Shown in pieces: positions 53,901 through 63,200 of a stretch of 64,000 bases of DNA. Position 1 is the first letter of the stretch; each line of letters opens with the position of its first letter. Source of the stretch: Pyropia yezoensis (Eukaryota > Rhodophyta > Bangiophyceae > Bangiales > Bangiaceae); contig CM020619.1 in NCBI GenBank assembly GCA_009829735.1, forward strand, positions 8,050,375 to 8,114,374. The letters run 5' to 3'. Position numbers and translations under genes: made by a program. The notes under the pieces were generated by a model. It ran no database searches. It was not told where the DNA came from and saw only the letters and a program-made list of their open reading frames with translations.

Positions 53901-55119
53901 CTGTCCACATAACGTCATGCTTTCTTAGCATCCGTCGTACCCCTTCGGCTACCGAAGGGGGAAGGTGGTCGAGGTCAGCCTCGGCCAGTGCCTTCAAGGC
54001 CTCTTGGTCCTTTGGCGGCAGGTCCGCCGGAGCCGCCGATGGGTTAGGCTTCCCGTCATCGGGTTGCTGTCGCTCGGTGGTCTCGGCGACCGCCAGTACT
54101 TCAAGTGGTTCCACTTGACCTTCCTTATCAGGGTTAAGGATATCTCCTTCGTAGAGTTCGGCAATCCCGAGGATAGTTCCCTTCGGGAGGGTGACTGCCT
54201 TACGGCGATAGTTCGCCATCACTAGGAGGGACGACCCTCCTGCTGGGAGGTCTATGAGACCGTTGGCCATGGTCAACCCATGGCGCTTGTACGTCCGTAG
54301 GTTGGACTGGACTCTGCAGATGCCTGCGAGGTCGCAGTTAACCGGGAGGACTGTCTCTGACAACGGCTCAAAGCGAGTTCGCTTGGCCAACCGAAGTGTC
54401 TTCGGCTCGACGCTTGCGTACACCTCAGCCACGTTAACGTGGCTTCCCTGTAGCGTCAGGTCCCTGACGATAGCCGTGTGTCCTCGCTTCGTCCCGTCGG
54501 CTTCTTGAAGCTCGACGGTCCTCCGGCCTGGCCGGATTGCATCAACGTGAACGTTGATGAAGGTGCACCCCAGTATGCAGGGCACCGATAGCGTTTCACA
54601 TACCAGGAAGTCAACTTCCGTGGTGAGATCCCCGATGGTAACCTGCAGCGACATCGCTGCGGTCGTACGAATGAGTCGACCATTCGCGTCCTTGATGGTG
54701 GGTCCCCGAGTCACTCTGACTCGTGGAAGCCACTTGTCCGGGAGGGTATCCTTCCGGATAAGGTTGGGTCCAGCCCCTGTATCCAGTACAGGGTAGTACG
54801 ATCGTGTCGACTGGGGGTCAACCCCCAGTGTGGCTGATACCTTGAAGTTCTCCAAGGTAAACAACACATGTCCTACACCGATATCCGGTGTAGCTCGGGC
54901 ATCCTGAACAGGGCCCTTGTCTGGTTCAACGTGACGGGGCTTCCCGTCCTCTCCTCCCAACCTTGGAGGTTGGTCATCAATCCCCTGACGCCGTGTCGTC
55001 GGGGCCGGAAGGTGTACCCGGGGGTTGATGCGGCGTCGGCTCAACCGCGCTCTCCGTGGGGCTTTCCCCGCGGTACTCCGGGGTGGCTTGCTTGGGTAAC
55101 CCCAGCGCCCCCCGGTCAT
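50955..55119 (-). CDS. Element B pol, copy right of the gap (protease to chromodomain; 3' half frame-broken)
   Basis: From ATG 55119 to about 53023 the frame is intact for some 700 codons and holds the parts missing or broken on the left: the protease motif DTGAG at residues 113-117 and the protease-RT junction. The ATG is 8 nt past the gag stop, but the pol frame is open upstream through the slippery site, so entry by -1 frameshift is likely. Left of 53023 one-base indels near 53022, 52423, 52057 and 51739 scatter the frame, while the copy at 45618-48779 is clean. The RT, integrase and chromodomain phrases are otherwise the same. Confidence 0.85.
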
Positions 55120-55127
55120 CCTTCCTC

Positions 55128-57311
55128 TTACTCGTTTCCCGCCCTTGGTAGGGTGCTGTCCGCCGGGACATCCGGCTGAGGAGGTGCCCCCTCGATGGCC
55201 AGTACTCCCCCTGGAGCTGGCTGCCTACCCGGTGCGGGTCCGGGTGCTCGGGCGGGATACCCCCCGGTGGATGCCTTGCGTTGCGCCGCTGCCCGCCGGG
55301 ACTCCTCGGGGATGAGTGGGCAGGAAGACACCCAGTGCTGGGGATCCCCACACAACATACACCCGGACGTGCCGGTCCCCCCTTGAGTTCGCATCGGGGT
55401 AGCCCCGTAGCTACGGTTGCCTCCCTCGGGCGCCCGAGTGCCTGCTCCCTGGTAGGCCTTGGGTCCTTGGGTCAACCGGAACATGGACTCCCCCAATCGG
55501 TTGGGTCGGCCCGCAATCTGCGGGGGTGCCTCCGTGCGCACCGCCCATGTTGGCAAGGGTTGGTGAGGGTTACCCGTCACCGGGGAGTACCCCGTAGTCC
55601 GCACATACGGGACGCGCCGTCCCGTTCCTTCGTTGACCTGGAACTGGGTTCCAGCCGGGGCGATGTACGCTACCGTACCATGTTCATCAATCACCGGCGT
55701 CGCCGGTAGCAACAGGTGGCCCTGTTGGTCGACTAGAGGGTCATCCTCACCAATAGGGGTATGTTCGGTCGCCACCAGTACTGGTGCGGCCTTACGTTCC
55801 ACCTTCTCTTGCCTCGGTACCGGGGTAAGACTGGGCTTGCCTCCCTCACCCTTGGGCTTCGGGGCCAAGGCACACTCCGGGTGTAGAACCCGGTAGGCGT
55901 CCCCTAGGGACTTGCACATATGCATCAGTCGACTGAAGTTCGTCCGTGCCGTGTTGGCGCCCCGTGCGGATATCCGCACGTAGTTGGGTACTCCTGCGAA
56001 CAGGATGGCCCGTAGCTCCCCTTCTCCGAGGAGCTTCCCCAGCTCGTAGTCGAGCTCTTGGATCCGGCGTCCAAACATCTCCTCATCCTCCCAGGACTGG
56101 GCGGTGGCAGTGCGAAGGGCCCGATAGTGGTCTTCGCACTTGTCCTCACTGAGGTAGCTGCTCAGCAGCTCCTTCAATATCCCACGGTAATCCATGGGGG
56201 TGGCCGCGACCCTCATTCCCGGCATCGGGGATGCCTGGCGAAGAATGCCTCGCACCCGTTCATCAACAAAGAACGGGAGGATCTCCAGGGCCAGCCCCTC
56301 GTTAACGAGCGCCTTGTCTGCGGCTGCCTTGAAGCTAGTCAAGAAGCCGATGACTGCCAACGGGCGTCCGTTCGGCCCCCCGAACATAGGGACTCCCTTC
56401 ATAAGGGTCTGCATAGAGCGGATCGCCCGATGCGACGTATTACGCATCGATTCCGATACGGTGGTAGAGCTGTCCTCCAAACGATAACGTTCCGGAGTAA
56501 GAACCGACCGGAAGACCTCGTTGACGATCTCCGTGTCAGCGTCCTGGATATCCAGTCTCTTAGCCAGTTGATGAGCGAACTCATCGGACTCCATCCGCTT
56601 CAGTAGGCTCGCAGTTACCTGCGCGGTCATAGCTTCCACCACTGAAGATGGTACTTCAGGCGTCGGCACCTCGGGAACCCGAGTTGCCTGGCCTCCTTCG
56701 TCGTGGGGGTACTGCGAGAGGGTACCCCCTCCCCCAATAACCGACTCTCCCCCGGCGTAAGTATCCGCCGGGTCGTGTCCGCGGAGTCCGCTTCGGGTGC
56801 TCCGAGCGTATTGCTCCGTGTGACTCCGTTCCAACTCTGCCGACGAGTCGGACCCATACCCCATTGTGTCCGGGGGTTGTCCAGGAGTAGCAACCCCGGG
56901 ATTGACCCTGGTGGACTCCGAAAGTAGTCCGGCCGGCTCGAACCGTACCGGTGTGGGAGGAACACGACGGGGTCCCGTCGTGTGCCGTGTTGACATCAAC
57001 ACTGCCATTGCGTCCTCCGTCCGATCTTGACGGGCGTCGAGCCCGGAAAACCGGGCCTCGATGCGGGCCAATGATGCCATCAGGGAATCCCCTGGTGAAG
57101 GAGGCGGCGGAGTGAGGTCGGTCGACGACAGTTGAGGCGGGCCCCCGCCTCCTGCCGTCCGAGCCGTGCCAAACGTCGATCCGGCACCGGAAAGCATTGG
57201 CGTCTCAATGTTATCGATCGGGTTCCCGATCCCGGTTCCCGTAGTCACCTCCGGAGTCGGCGTCGACGCCGATCCGTCATCTTGAACGTTCCCCGTCTCT
57301 TGGGTAGACAT
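55128..57311 (-). CDS. Element B Gag
   Basis: 727 aa from ATG 57311 (MSTQETGNVQDDG) to TAA 55128-55130, intact. An N-terminal 190-residue Ser, Thr, Pro and Gly-rich region contains a helix MASLARIEARFSGLDARQD that could be a coiled coil. The capsid-like part has FGGPNGRPLAVIGFLTSFKA, LALEILPFFVDERVRGILR, LLSSYLSEDKCEDHYRALR and LDYELGKLLGEGELRAILF. One CCHC knuckle CMLCGDPQHWVSSC lies near residue 675. Pol is reached by a -1 frameshift at the C terminus. Right of it lie the leader and primer site. Confidence 0.87.
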   Translation of the reverse strand: MSTQETGNVQDDGSASTPTPEVTTGTGIGNPIDNIETPMLSGAGSTFGTARTAGGGGPPQLSSTDLTPPPPSPGDSLMASLARIEARFSGLDARQDRTEDAMAVLMSTRHTTGPRRVPPTPVRFEPAGLLSESTRVNPGVATPGQPPDTMGYGSDSSAELERSHTEQYARSTRSGLRGHDPADTYAGGESVIGGGGTLSQYPHDEGGQATRVPEVPTPEVPSSVVEAMTAQVTASLLKRMESDEFAHQLAKRLDIQDADTEIVNEVFRSVLTPERYRLEDSSTTVSESMRNTSHRAIRSMQTLMKGVPMFGGPNGRPLAVIGFLTSFKAAADKALVNEGLALEILPFFVDERVRGILRQASPMPGMRVAATPMDYRGILKELLSSYLSEDKCEDHYRALRTATAQSWEDEEMFGRRIQELDYELGKLLGEGELRAILFAGVPNYVRISARGANTARTNFSRLMHMCKSLGDAYRVLHPECALAPKPKGEGGKPSLTPVPRQEKVERKAAPVLVATEHTPIGEDDPLVDQQGHLLLPATPVIDEHGTVAYIAPAGTQFQVNEGTGRRVPYVRTTGYSPVTGNPHQPLPTWAVRTEAPPQIAGRPNRLGESMFRLTQGPKAYQGAGTRAPEGGNRSYGATPMRTQGGTGTSGCMLCGDPQHWVSSCPLIPEESRRAAAQRKASTGGYPARAPGPAPGRQPAPGGVLAIEGAPPQPDVPADSTLPRAGNE
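55134..55140 (-). promoter_or_regulatory. -1 slippery heptamer of element B
   Basis: The gag end reads GCG GGA AAC GAG TAA, containing G GGA AAC in the zero frame two codons before the stop, as in element A. Pol is in the -1 frame. The downstream stem is weaker than in A: CCGGGG and CCCCGG can pair starting about 18 nt downstream, with an inner GGGTTACCC, so a pseudoknot or longer-range structure may be involved. Confidence 0.7.
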
Positions 57312-57536
57312 AGTCACAATAAGTCCACCGACGCAACGATCACCACGAATAAGAGAGCGAGGGGGTAGATTGGGGAGAGTAACAGTAGGTCAGCGTCACA
57401 GGTAAAAGCTCAACACAATCGATCAGGTCGCAACACCACGAGTACAAGAAAAGGACCGGATCCCTATCCGTGTGCCAGGGCCGAAGACGGCGTCACCACA
57501 AGGGTGACGGAAACCCGTCCCCTGCTGCTCCACCAA
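57312..57536 (-). other. Element B leader and primer-binding site
   Basis: Immediately inside the 5' LTR the element strand reads T then TGGTGGAGCAGCAGGGG (plus-strand 57519-57535), complementary to a tRNA 3' end finishing in CCA. The site is nearly the same as in element A. The remaining leader of about 200 bp to the gag ATG has no ORF. Confidence 0.7.
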
Positions 57537-57898
57537 TGTAGCACAATAGGAATCCGTCGCACGTCCACTCTCAGGGAACACTCACCAAAGGGGATCGGCA
57601 CCAACGTCACCGGGAGGCCAAGGTTGCTGTCCTTGGAGCGCAAGCCACGGGACCAAGATGGGAGCCCAAATGGGAGGGGTTTGTTGTTCTCCTTGGCCGG
57701 CGGTGGATTCGCCACCGGCCCCCTCGTTATAAACCCTCGGAGACACTACTAACTACCCTCCACCCCAAGATGCAAGTCCCTCTGGTCATACGTAACTTAT
57801 AGATACCGTGACCAGCTCGGACTCTCAAATTGAAAGTTAAGGATTAGAAGTAGCCCCCCTGATATTAGGGTCACAATACGGACAACCATATTGCTACA
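57537..57898 (-). repeat. 5' LTR of element B
   Basis: 362 bp, TGTAGCA...TGCTACA, pairing with the copy at 41744. A TATAAA at 57729-57734 lies on the plus strand; it may serve transcription in the antisense direction, or be incidental. Confidence 0.92.
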
Positions 57899-58206
57899 TC
57901 GGCCCTGTGAGGGGGTGCGTAAACGCACGTCTCGGCGTTGGGGGCGCGACTTGCTGTCCCCCAGCGAGTACGCAACGCGGATGTGGAGGCGGTCACGTTG
58001 ACCGCCCCTCTCCTCAAGCTTGCCCACTCGGCAGCTTGCTCTCCTCGGTTCACACTTCACCATCACCACCACCTCCCCTTCACCTTCCACTGGGCCGCCC
58101 CACGCTGGGGAGGCCACCCGTATACCCACGATCCGAGTCCCCCTCAACTCGAGGCGGGTCTCGTGCCGCGATAGCCAGAGCGTCTCTCCCCAACTTGGGG
58201 AGAGCC
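57899..58206. other. Element C leader of the antisense ORF, continuing after element B
   Basis: Begins with the TSD copy TCGGC and resumes element C. The plus frame is open back to the insertion point, but the likely ATG is 58207 in good context (GCCATGG). No likeness to element B except general composition. Confidence 0.5.
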
Positions 58207-60150
58207 ATGGCGACCCCGGGAGTGGAGACGGACTCTCTAGATGAGCGTATGGAGGACACCAGCTACGGTGCAGCACCCGCCGGGACTTCCGGCGGGGGCT
58301 CCGCGATCGCTCCGGGGGATGGGACTCCCGCGTCACCCGGCCTTGGGTTGACGGCGGGGTCTCCCCCGGAGGCGGGACAAGTTGTCCCGCGTGAGGCCTT
58401 GGGGCGGTGGTTTTACCCCGCTTGGCCTCTCTATGAGGAGGGGTTGACTGTTCTTCGCTGTGGCCGACTTGGCGCAGCGATGGGTCGGGTATGGGACCGC
58501 CTACGGGAGAAGTATCCCCGTAGGGTCGGGTTCCCTGCCGGCTTCAGGACGGACCAGTTTGCCTTCCTGGACGATGAGGAGGTTGAGGACGTTCAGCGTG
58601 CCAAGGCCATGGTGGACCGCGGGGGAACTATCCCGGGTCCCGGCGACTTGCCGACCTTCACGTGGGACGCTGTGGCAACTCGCCCACCGTACCTCCACGA
58701 GGCCGATCCACACACTCATCACTTTGATGTGCGGATGGAGAAAGACTTCCGGCGAGGTCCCTACTTGGTGACCTCGGCTCAACTTGAGTTTCCTCAACAG
58801 TCTGCTGCCAGTAAGGAGCAGTACTATCCGAAGAAGCCCGAGTGGTGGCCTCAAGTTGAGGTCCCCTACGGGTTCCCGGCGTTGTTGCCACGGTTGCTTG
58901 ACCACTTCGGCTCCGTCATGTTGACGGCTGCCCCTGATCACCTGGTGTGGGCCATGTTGGCCACCCAGTGGCTCCTCGAGGTCATGTCGACCTGGGTGTC
59001 CTGTGTTCAGCGGCGGGGGATGCTCTGGCATCTCCCCCTCCGGCTCCTCCAAGGTTTGGAACAGCTCACCCCTCAGCTAGTTGCTGAGGGGTGCTCATCA
59101 GGACAACTCACTCTACTTGAGGAGATGCTCCGGCTCCATAAGTTTATCGAGTGGGAGAGCACTGAGCACAAGTTGCGCCGCCCCACTCGTGGGCCCAAGG
59201 ACGATGGCGCACTTCGCCAGTTCGTGTGGGTCGCTCGTGAACTTCACGACGGCCGTGTGGTCCTACGAGAGGGGTTGGGCATCGGGGACTACCCGTATGC
59301 CCCGGGGGTGGATCGCCACACTGCGCCACCCCCGGACAAGCTCATAGTTATGGCCGTGCCGTCCTATGATGACCATATGACTCAACCCACTGCGGGGGCC
59401 CCAAGTCGGGGTCGCAGTTACACCCGGGTACCGCCACCTCGGCGGGCCCCTCCGCTTCCTCCTGTTCCTTTCCAACCTCACGGGAACATCCCGATCAGCG
59501 TGGCCGTGGAGTCTTCCACCCCGGTGTCCCCCAACTTGGGGGCCACCCTCCTGACGGTATACCCCAAGTTGGTGTTGCCGCCCACGCCTCTAACCTCAGA
59601 GATGATGATCACCACGTTGGTGCGAACCATTTCCTGGTTGGCCGCGTCGACCGCAACCCTACAGAGTTCCGAGACTCCTCAACTTGAGGAGCGCGTTCGT
59701 ACTGCAGTGGCGACCGCGAGTTGCGAGTCGGTGGCGGAGTTTATGACAGCCGAGTTGGCTCGCATTGGGGCTATTATGCCCCAGCCCGCCCCACTTGGGC
59801 GTGGCAAACGTCGCGCGAGCCGGGCATACTCGCCTCCTCGCCGTCGTCGCCGACACTCGCGGCGCTCTCCTTCCGTATCGGAAGACGAGTTGTCTTACTC
59901 CGTTTCGGAGTCATCTACCCCGTCGGAGACGGAGTCTGTCCAGCGTCTGCGTCGCAAACTTGCGCGTAAGACCAGGCAGAAGAGTGGCCACGGTCGGCGC
60001 CACTTGCGCGACCGTGAGGGGCGCGACGGTTCCGACCTGGAGCCGCCGCCCCCTCCAACGAGTGGAGACCGTTATCGGCGTGGGTCTCGCCGCTCGCCTC
60101 CACGTGAGGGCGAGGGCCGTGGAGTGGGAGAGTCTAGCATGCGTGCCTAG
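58207..60150 (+). CDS. Antisense ORF of element C, homologue of the element B antisense ORF
   Basis: 647 aa from ATG 58207 (MATPGVETDSLDERMED). Order: acidic start, Gly/Ser/Pro-rich segment of about 60 residues, then a folded region with GRWFYPAWPLYEEGLTVLR, YPRRVGFPAGFRTDQFAFLD, LPTFTWDAVATRPPYLHEAD, YPKKPEWWPQVEVPYGF, LLDHFGSVMLTAAPDHL, CVQRRGMLWHLPLRLLQ, EMLRLHKFIEWES, LREGLGIGDYPYAPGVD. The FGSV, RRGxLxHLP, LxxxHxxxxW and LGIxxxxxxP phrases occur in the same order and at similar spacing in the element B protein. The C terminus is an Arg/Ser-rich tail (RRRRRHSRRSPSVSED and later RRLRRKLARKTRQK), which could bind nucleic acid. Convergent with pol, whose stop is 111 bp away. Family unknown. 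Confidence 0.75.
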   Translation: MATPGVETDSLDERMEDTSYGAAPAGTSGGGSAIAPGDGTPASPGLGLTAGSPPEAGQVVPREALGRWFYPAWPLYEEGLTVLRCGRLGAAMGRVWDRLREKYPRRVGFPAGFRTDQFAFLDDEEVEDVQRAKAMVDRGGTIPGPGDLPTFTWDAVATRPPYLHEADPHTHHFDVRMEKDFRRGPYLVTSAQLEFPQQSAASKEQYYPKKPEWWPQVEVPYGFPALLPRLLDHFGSVMLTAAPDHLVWAMLATQWLLEVMSTWVSCVQRRGMLWHLPLRLLQGLEQLTPQLVAEGCSSGQLTLLEEMLRLHKFIEWESTEHKLRRPTRGPKDDGALRQFVWVARELHDGRVVLREGLGIGDYPYAPGVDRHTAPPPDKLIVMAVPSYDDHMTQPTAGAPSRGRSYTRVPPPRRAPPLPPVPFQPHGNIPISVAVESSTPVSPNLGATLLTVYPKLVLPPTPLTSEMMITTLVRTISWLAASTATLQSSETPQLEERVRTAVATASCESVAEFMTAELARIGAIMPQPAPLGRGKRRASRAYSPPRRRRRHSRRSPSVSEDELSYSVSESSTPSETESVQRLRRKLARKTRQKSGHGRRHLRDREGRDGSDLEPPPPPTSGDRYRRGSRRSPPREGEGRGVGESSMRA

Positions 60151-60261
60151 TTGGCAGCTGCCTTTGTTGTGAGAGTGTGAGGGTTAGGGCTGTAGTTAGA
60201 AGCCACTCTGCGTACCACTTCGACTTGAAGCACTCTCTTGGCACTGTTGCTCGGCCTTCCC

Positions 60262-63200
60262 TCACGTTGAGGGAGGGCTGTTAGGGTCTATCTCATTCCG
60301 GGCACAGTACGCCCGGACCTTCTCAGCGGGAAGGTCCTCCACATACTCCCACGTATCATCCTTGGCTTTGTAGCCCAACCAACGCACCCTCAACATGAGG
60401 CGGTCAGTGTCTTCATCCCATCCGTGGTCGATGAACTTATCGAACACGTACTCCTGCGGGCCCTGTTTGGCCGCAGGCAGTGAGGGGAGGCGCCACGCTT
60501 CCAAAGCACGCACCCAAGCTGGGTCGCCTGCAGGCGGTGGTGCAACTTTGACCACGTCCTGTCCGTTCACTGTGCGGACCCCATCGTCACTTTCGATGGT
60601 GAAGCGCCACCCATCAGTACGAAGGACCTGGTACGGTCCCTTCGTCTGGAATACCAGCTTACCCCCAGTTGTGGTGTGCGAGTGTACCAGCACCCAGTCA
60701 CCTTGCTCGGGGACATGTTTAGCATTGCGCACCTTTTTGTCAAAGGTACGCTTGTAGCGCTTTTGTGCTTTGTCCATCTCAGCCCTGACTTTAGAGATGA
60801 GGTTTTCAAGCCTAGCGGCGAACTCCGCCTTATTCTCAGTAGGAGTAGGCGTACTGCCACCATCCTCCCTAGTTGGGAGCGACCGCCGCACAGCAAAAGA
60901 CCGCACGCGACGGGGGGTCACAAAAGCGAGGGGTACTTCCCCGGTAGATGAGTGAACCTGTGAATTGTAGGCAGTAGTATGGATAGAAATGTATTGGTCC
61001 CACGTCTTCACGTGCTCACTCACATAGTGGCGCAGCTGCCTAACAATAGTTTTGTTGAAGCGCTCCACCTGCCCATTAGTTTGTGGGTGGTAGGGGGTGG
61101 CATAGTTTGCCTTAACCCCCAACATATCCAGCACTCCCTGAAACAGTACAGACGCAAATTGCGGTCCATTGTCCGATAGTGTACTATCTGGGATGCCATA
61201 CGCAGCAACCCAGTGATCTAGGAAGGCTGACACGACCGACATGGCCGTGATCTCTGCCAGTGGGATCGCTCGCGTAAGTTTCGTGAAGCGGTCACAGATG
61301 ACCAGGAGGTACTGGTTGCCCTCCTCGGTCACGGGCAGTGGCCCAAGGATGTCCATCGCCAACGCGGCGAAGGGCTCCTTGGCCGGGAACAATAGCATAG
61401 CCGTAGTAGGCCGCCGTTTCATCAGACGATTCTGTGCACAACTTGTGCAGGCAGCCACCCAACTGTAGATGTCCACCACCATGGACGGCCAGTAGTACCT
61501 GGTCCTCAGGGTCTGGTACAGTTTACTAGACCCCAGGTGTCCACCCGTGGGAGCGTTGTGCTCCCTCTCAAGGATACTGTCCTTGAGGGATGCGGGGACG
61601 ACAAGTTGTTCGGTCCCCTGGAATACCCCCCTCCTCATGAGGAGGCCATCGTCTCCCAGAAAGAAACGCGTCTCTACCACTGTGTCCAGTATATCCCTCT
61701 GCGACTTGCAGAAGGGATCCTCGGCCTGGGCCTTCACCACCTCGTCCAGGGACAGGGGCAAGTACTTCTTGTTCCCTGGCGCCTCGGGGTTCAACGCCTG
61801 ACCCGAGCGCGTGACTACCCCCACGATGGGGATGTCCTCATCGACTGGGTTAGTGTCCAGCCCCTCGGTAGGTACCCGAGAGAGGCCGTTGGCAAGGGCA
61901 TGTTGCCTGCCAGGTCGGTATTCAATGTCAAAGTTGAAGGGTGCCAGTCGCACCCTCCACCGGTTGAGACGAGTGTTCGTACAGTCCGTCTTAAAGATGA
62001 ACTGCAACGCGCGGTGGTCACAGCGGATGAGGAATTTCTCACCCTCCAGGTAGTGACGAAGTGACGTCACCGCCCACACCACTGCGAGTCCTTCCAACTC
62101 GGTGACTCCGTAGTTCTTCTCGGCCGAGTTCAGCCCCTTACTAAAGTATCCCACCGGCAAGTACTCCTTGTCCGGCTGCTGCTGAAGCAACACACAACCA
62201 AGTTGGTCGTAGCTAGCGTCCACATCCAGGATGTAGTGGCCTCCCAACCTGGGAATAGCCAAGATGGGGGGCTTCAGCAGAAGGTCCCGAAGAGTCTCAA
62301 AGGATTCCTGCTCCGCCCGACTTGGGGGAGGCAGGTTCTTCGGTAGCGTTGAGCTCACTAGCTCATTCAACGGCTTCGCCACCTTGGCGAAGCCCTTGGT
62401 GAAACGTCGGTACACGTTACACATCCCGAGGAAGCTCCTCATCTGGGTCTGGGTCCGGGGGTACTGAGCCTTACGAATGGCCCTCAAGTTCTTCTCGTTA
62501 ACACTGAGACGCCCCGGATGGACAACATGTCCCAAGTACTCCACCTCTTGAGTAAAGAGGTGGCACTTACTCGCCTTCAGTGACACACCGGCGTCAGCAA
62601 GTAGCTTGAACACCTGGCCAAGATGGCCAATGTGTTCCTCCGGACTTCGGGAGAACACAATGATATCGTCTAGGTACACAAGACAGAACTGCCACCGTAC
62701 TCCGGCCAGAATCATGTCCATAGCGCGCTGGAAAATTGCCGGCGCGTTACACAGACCAAACGGTAGACGCTTGCACTGGTAGGTACCACAGTGACAGGTA
62801 AAGGTAGTTTTATGCCTGTCCTTCGGGGCAATGGGAATTTGCCAGTACCCCGCGGTACAGTCCAGGGTAGAGAACATGTTTGCCTCCCCCAGAGAGTCCA
62901 GACAGTCATCTATCCTAGGTAGGGGATAACTGTCCTTCACCGTGCTCTCGTTGAGCTTCCGGTAGTCGATACAAAACCGGGGGGTCCCATCAACTTTGGG
63001 GACGATAACTACCGGACTCGCCCACTCGGCGTTGCTGGCCTCGATCACATCGAGGGCCTCCATGCGAGCAACTTGCTCCTTAACGAGGGCCCTTGAACGA
63101 GGTCCTCCCCGATACGGTTGTTGGCGTATAGGGGGTGCACCGGGCTTCAACTCTATCCGGTGTTGGGTGGCTCTCATGAGTCCCAATTGACCATCCCACA

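Larger units (their letters stand above)
41744..57898 (-). mobile_element. Element B: full-length Ty3/gypsy chromovirus with antisense ORF, nested in element C
   Basis: Two 362-bp LTRs (41744-42105, 57537-57898) are nearly identical and share TGTAGCA...TGCTACA ends. TCGGC stands immediately outside both (41739-41743, 57899-57903), a perfect 5-bp target duplication. Minus-strand order is LTR, primer site, gag, pol (PR-RT-RH-IN-chromodomain), then a convergent plus-strand ORF, polypurine tract and LTR. The LTRs differ at about one base in the stretches I compared, so the insertion is recent. As assembled it spans 16.2 kb, but a 500-N gap with a 4.84-kb repeat on both sides indicates a true length near 10.8 kb. 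Confidence 0.92.
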
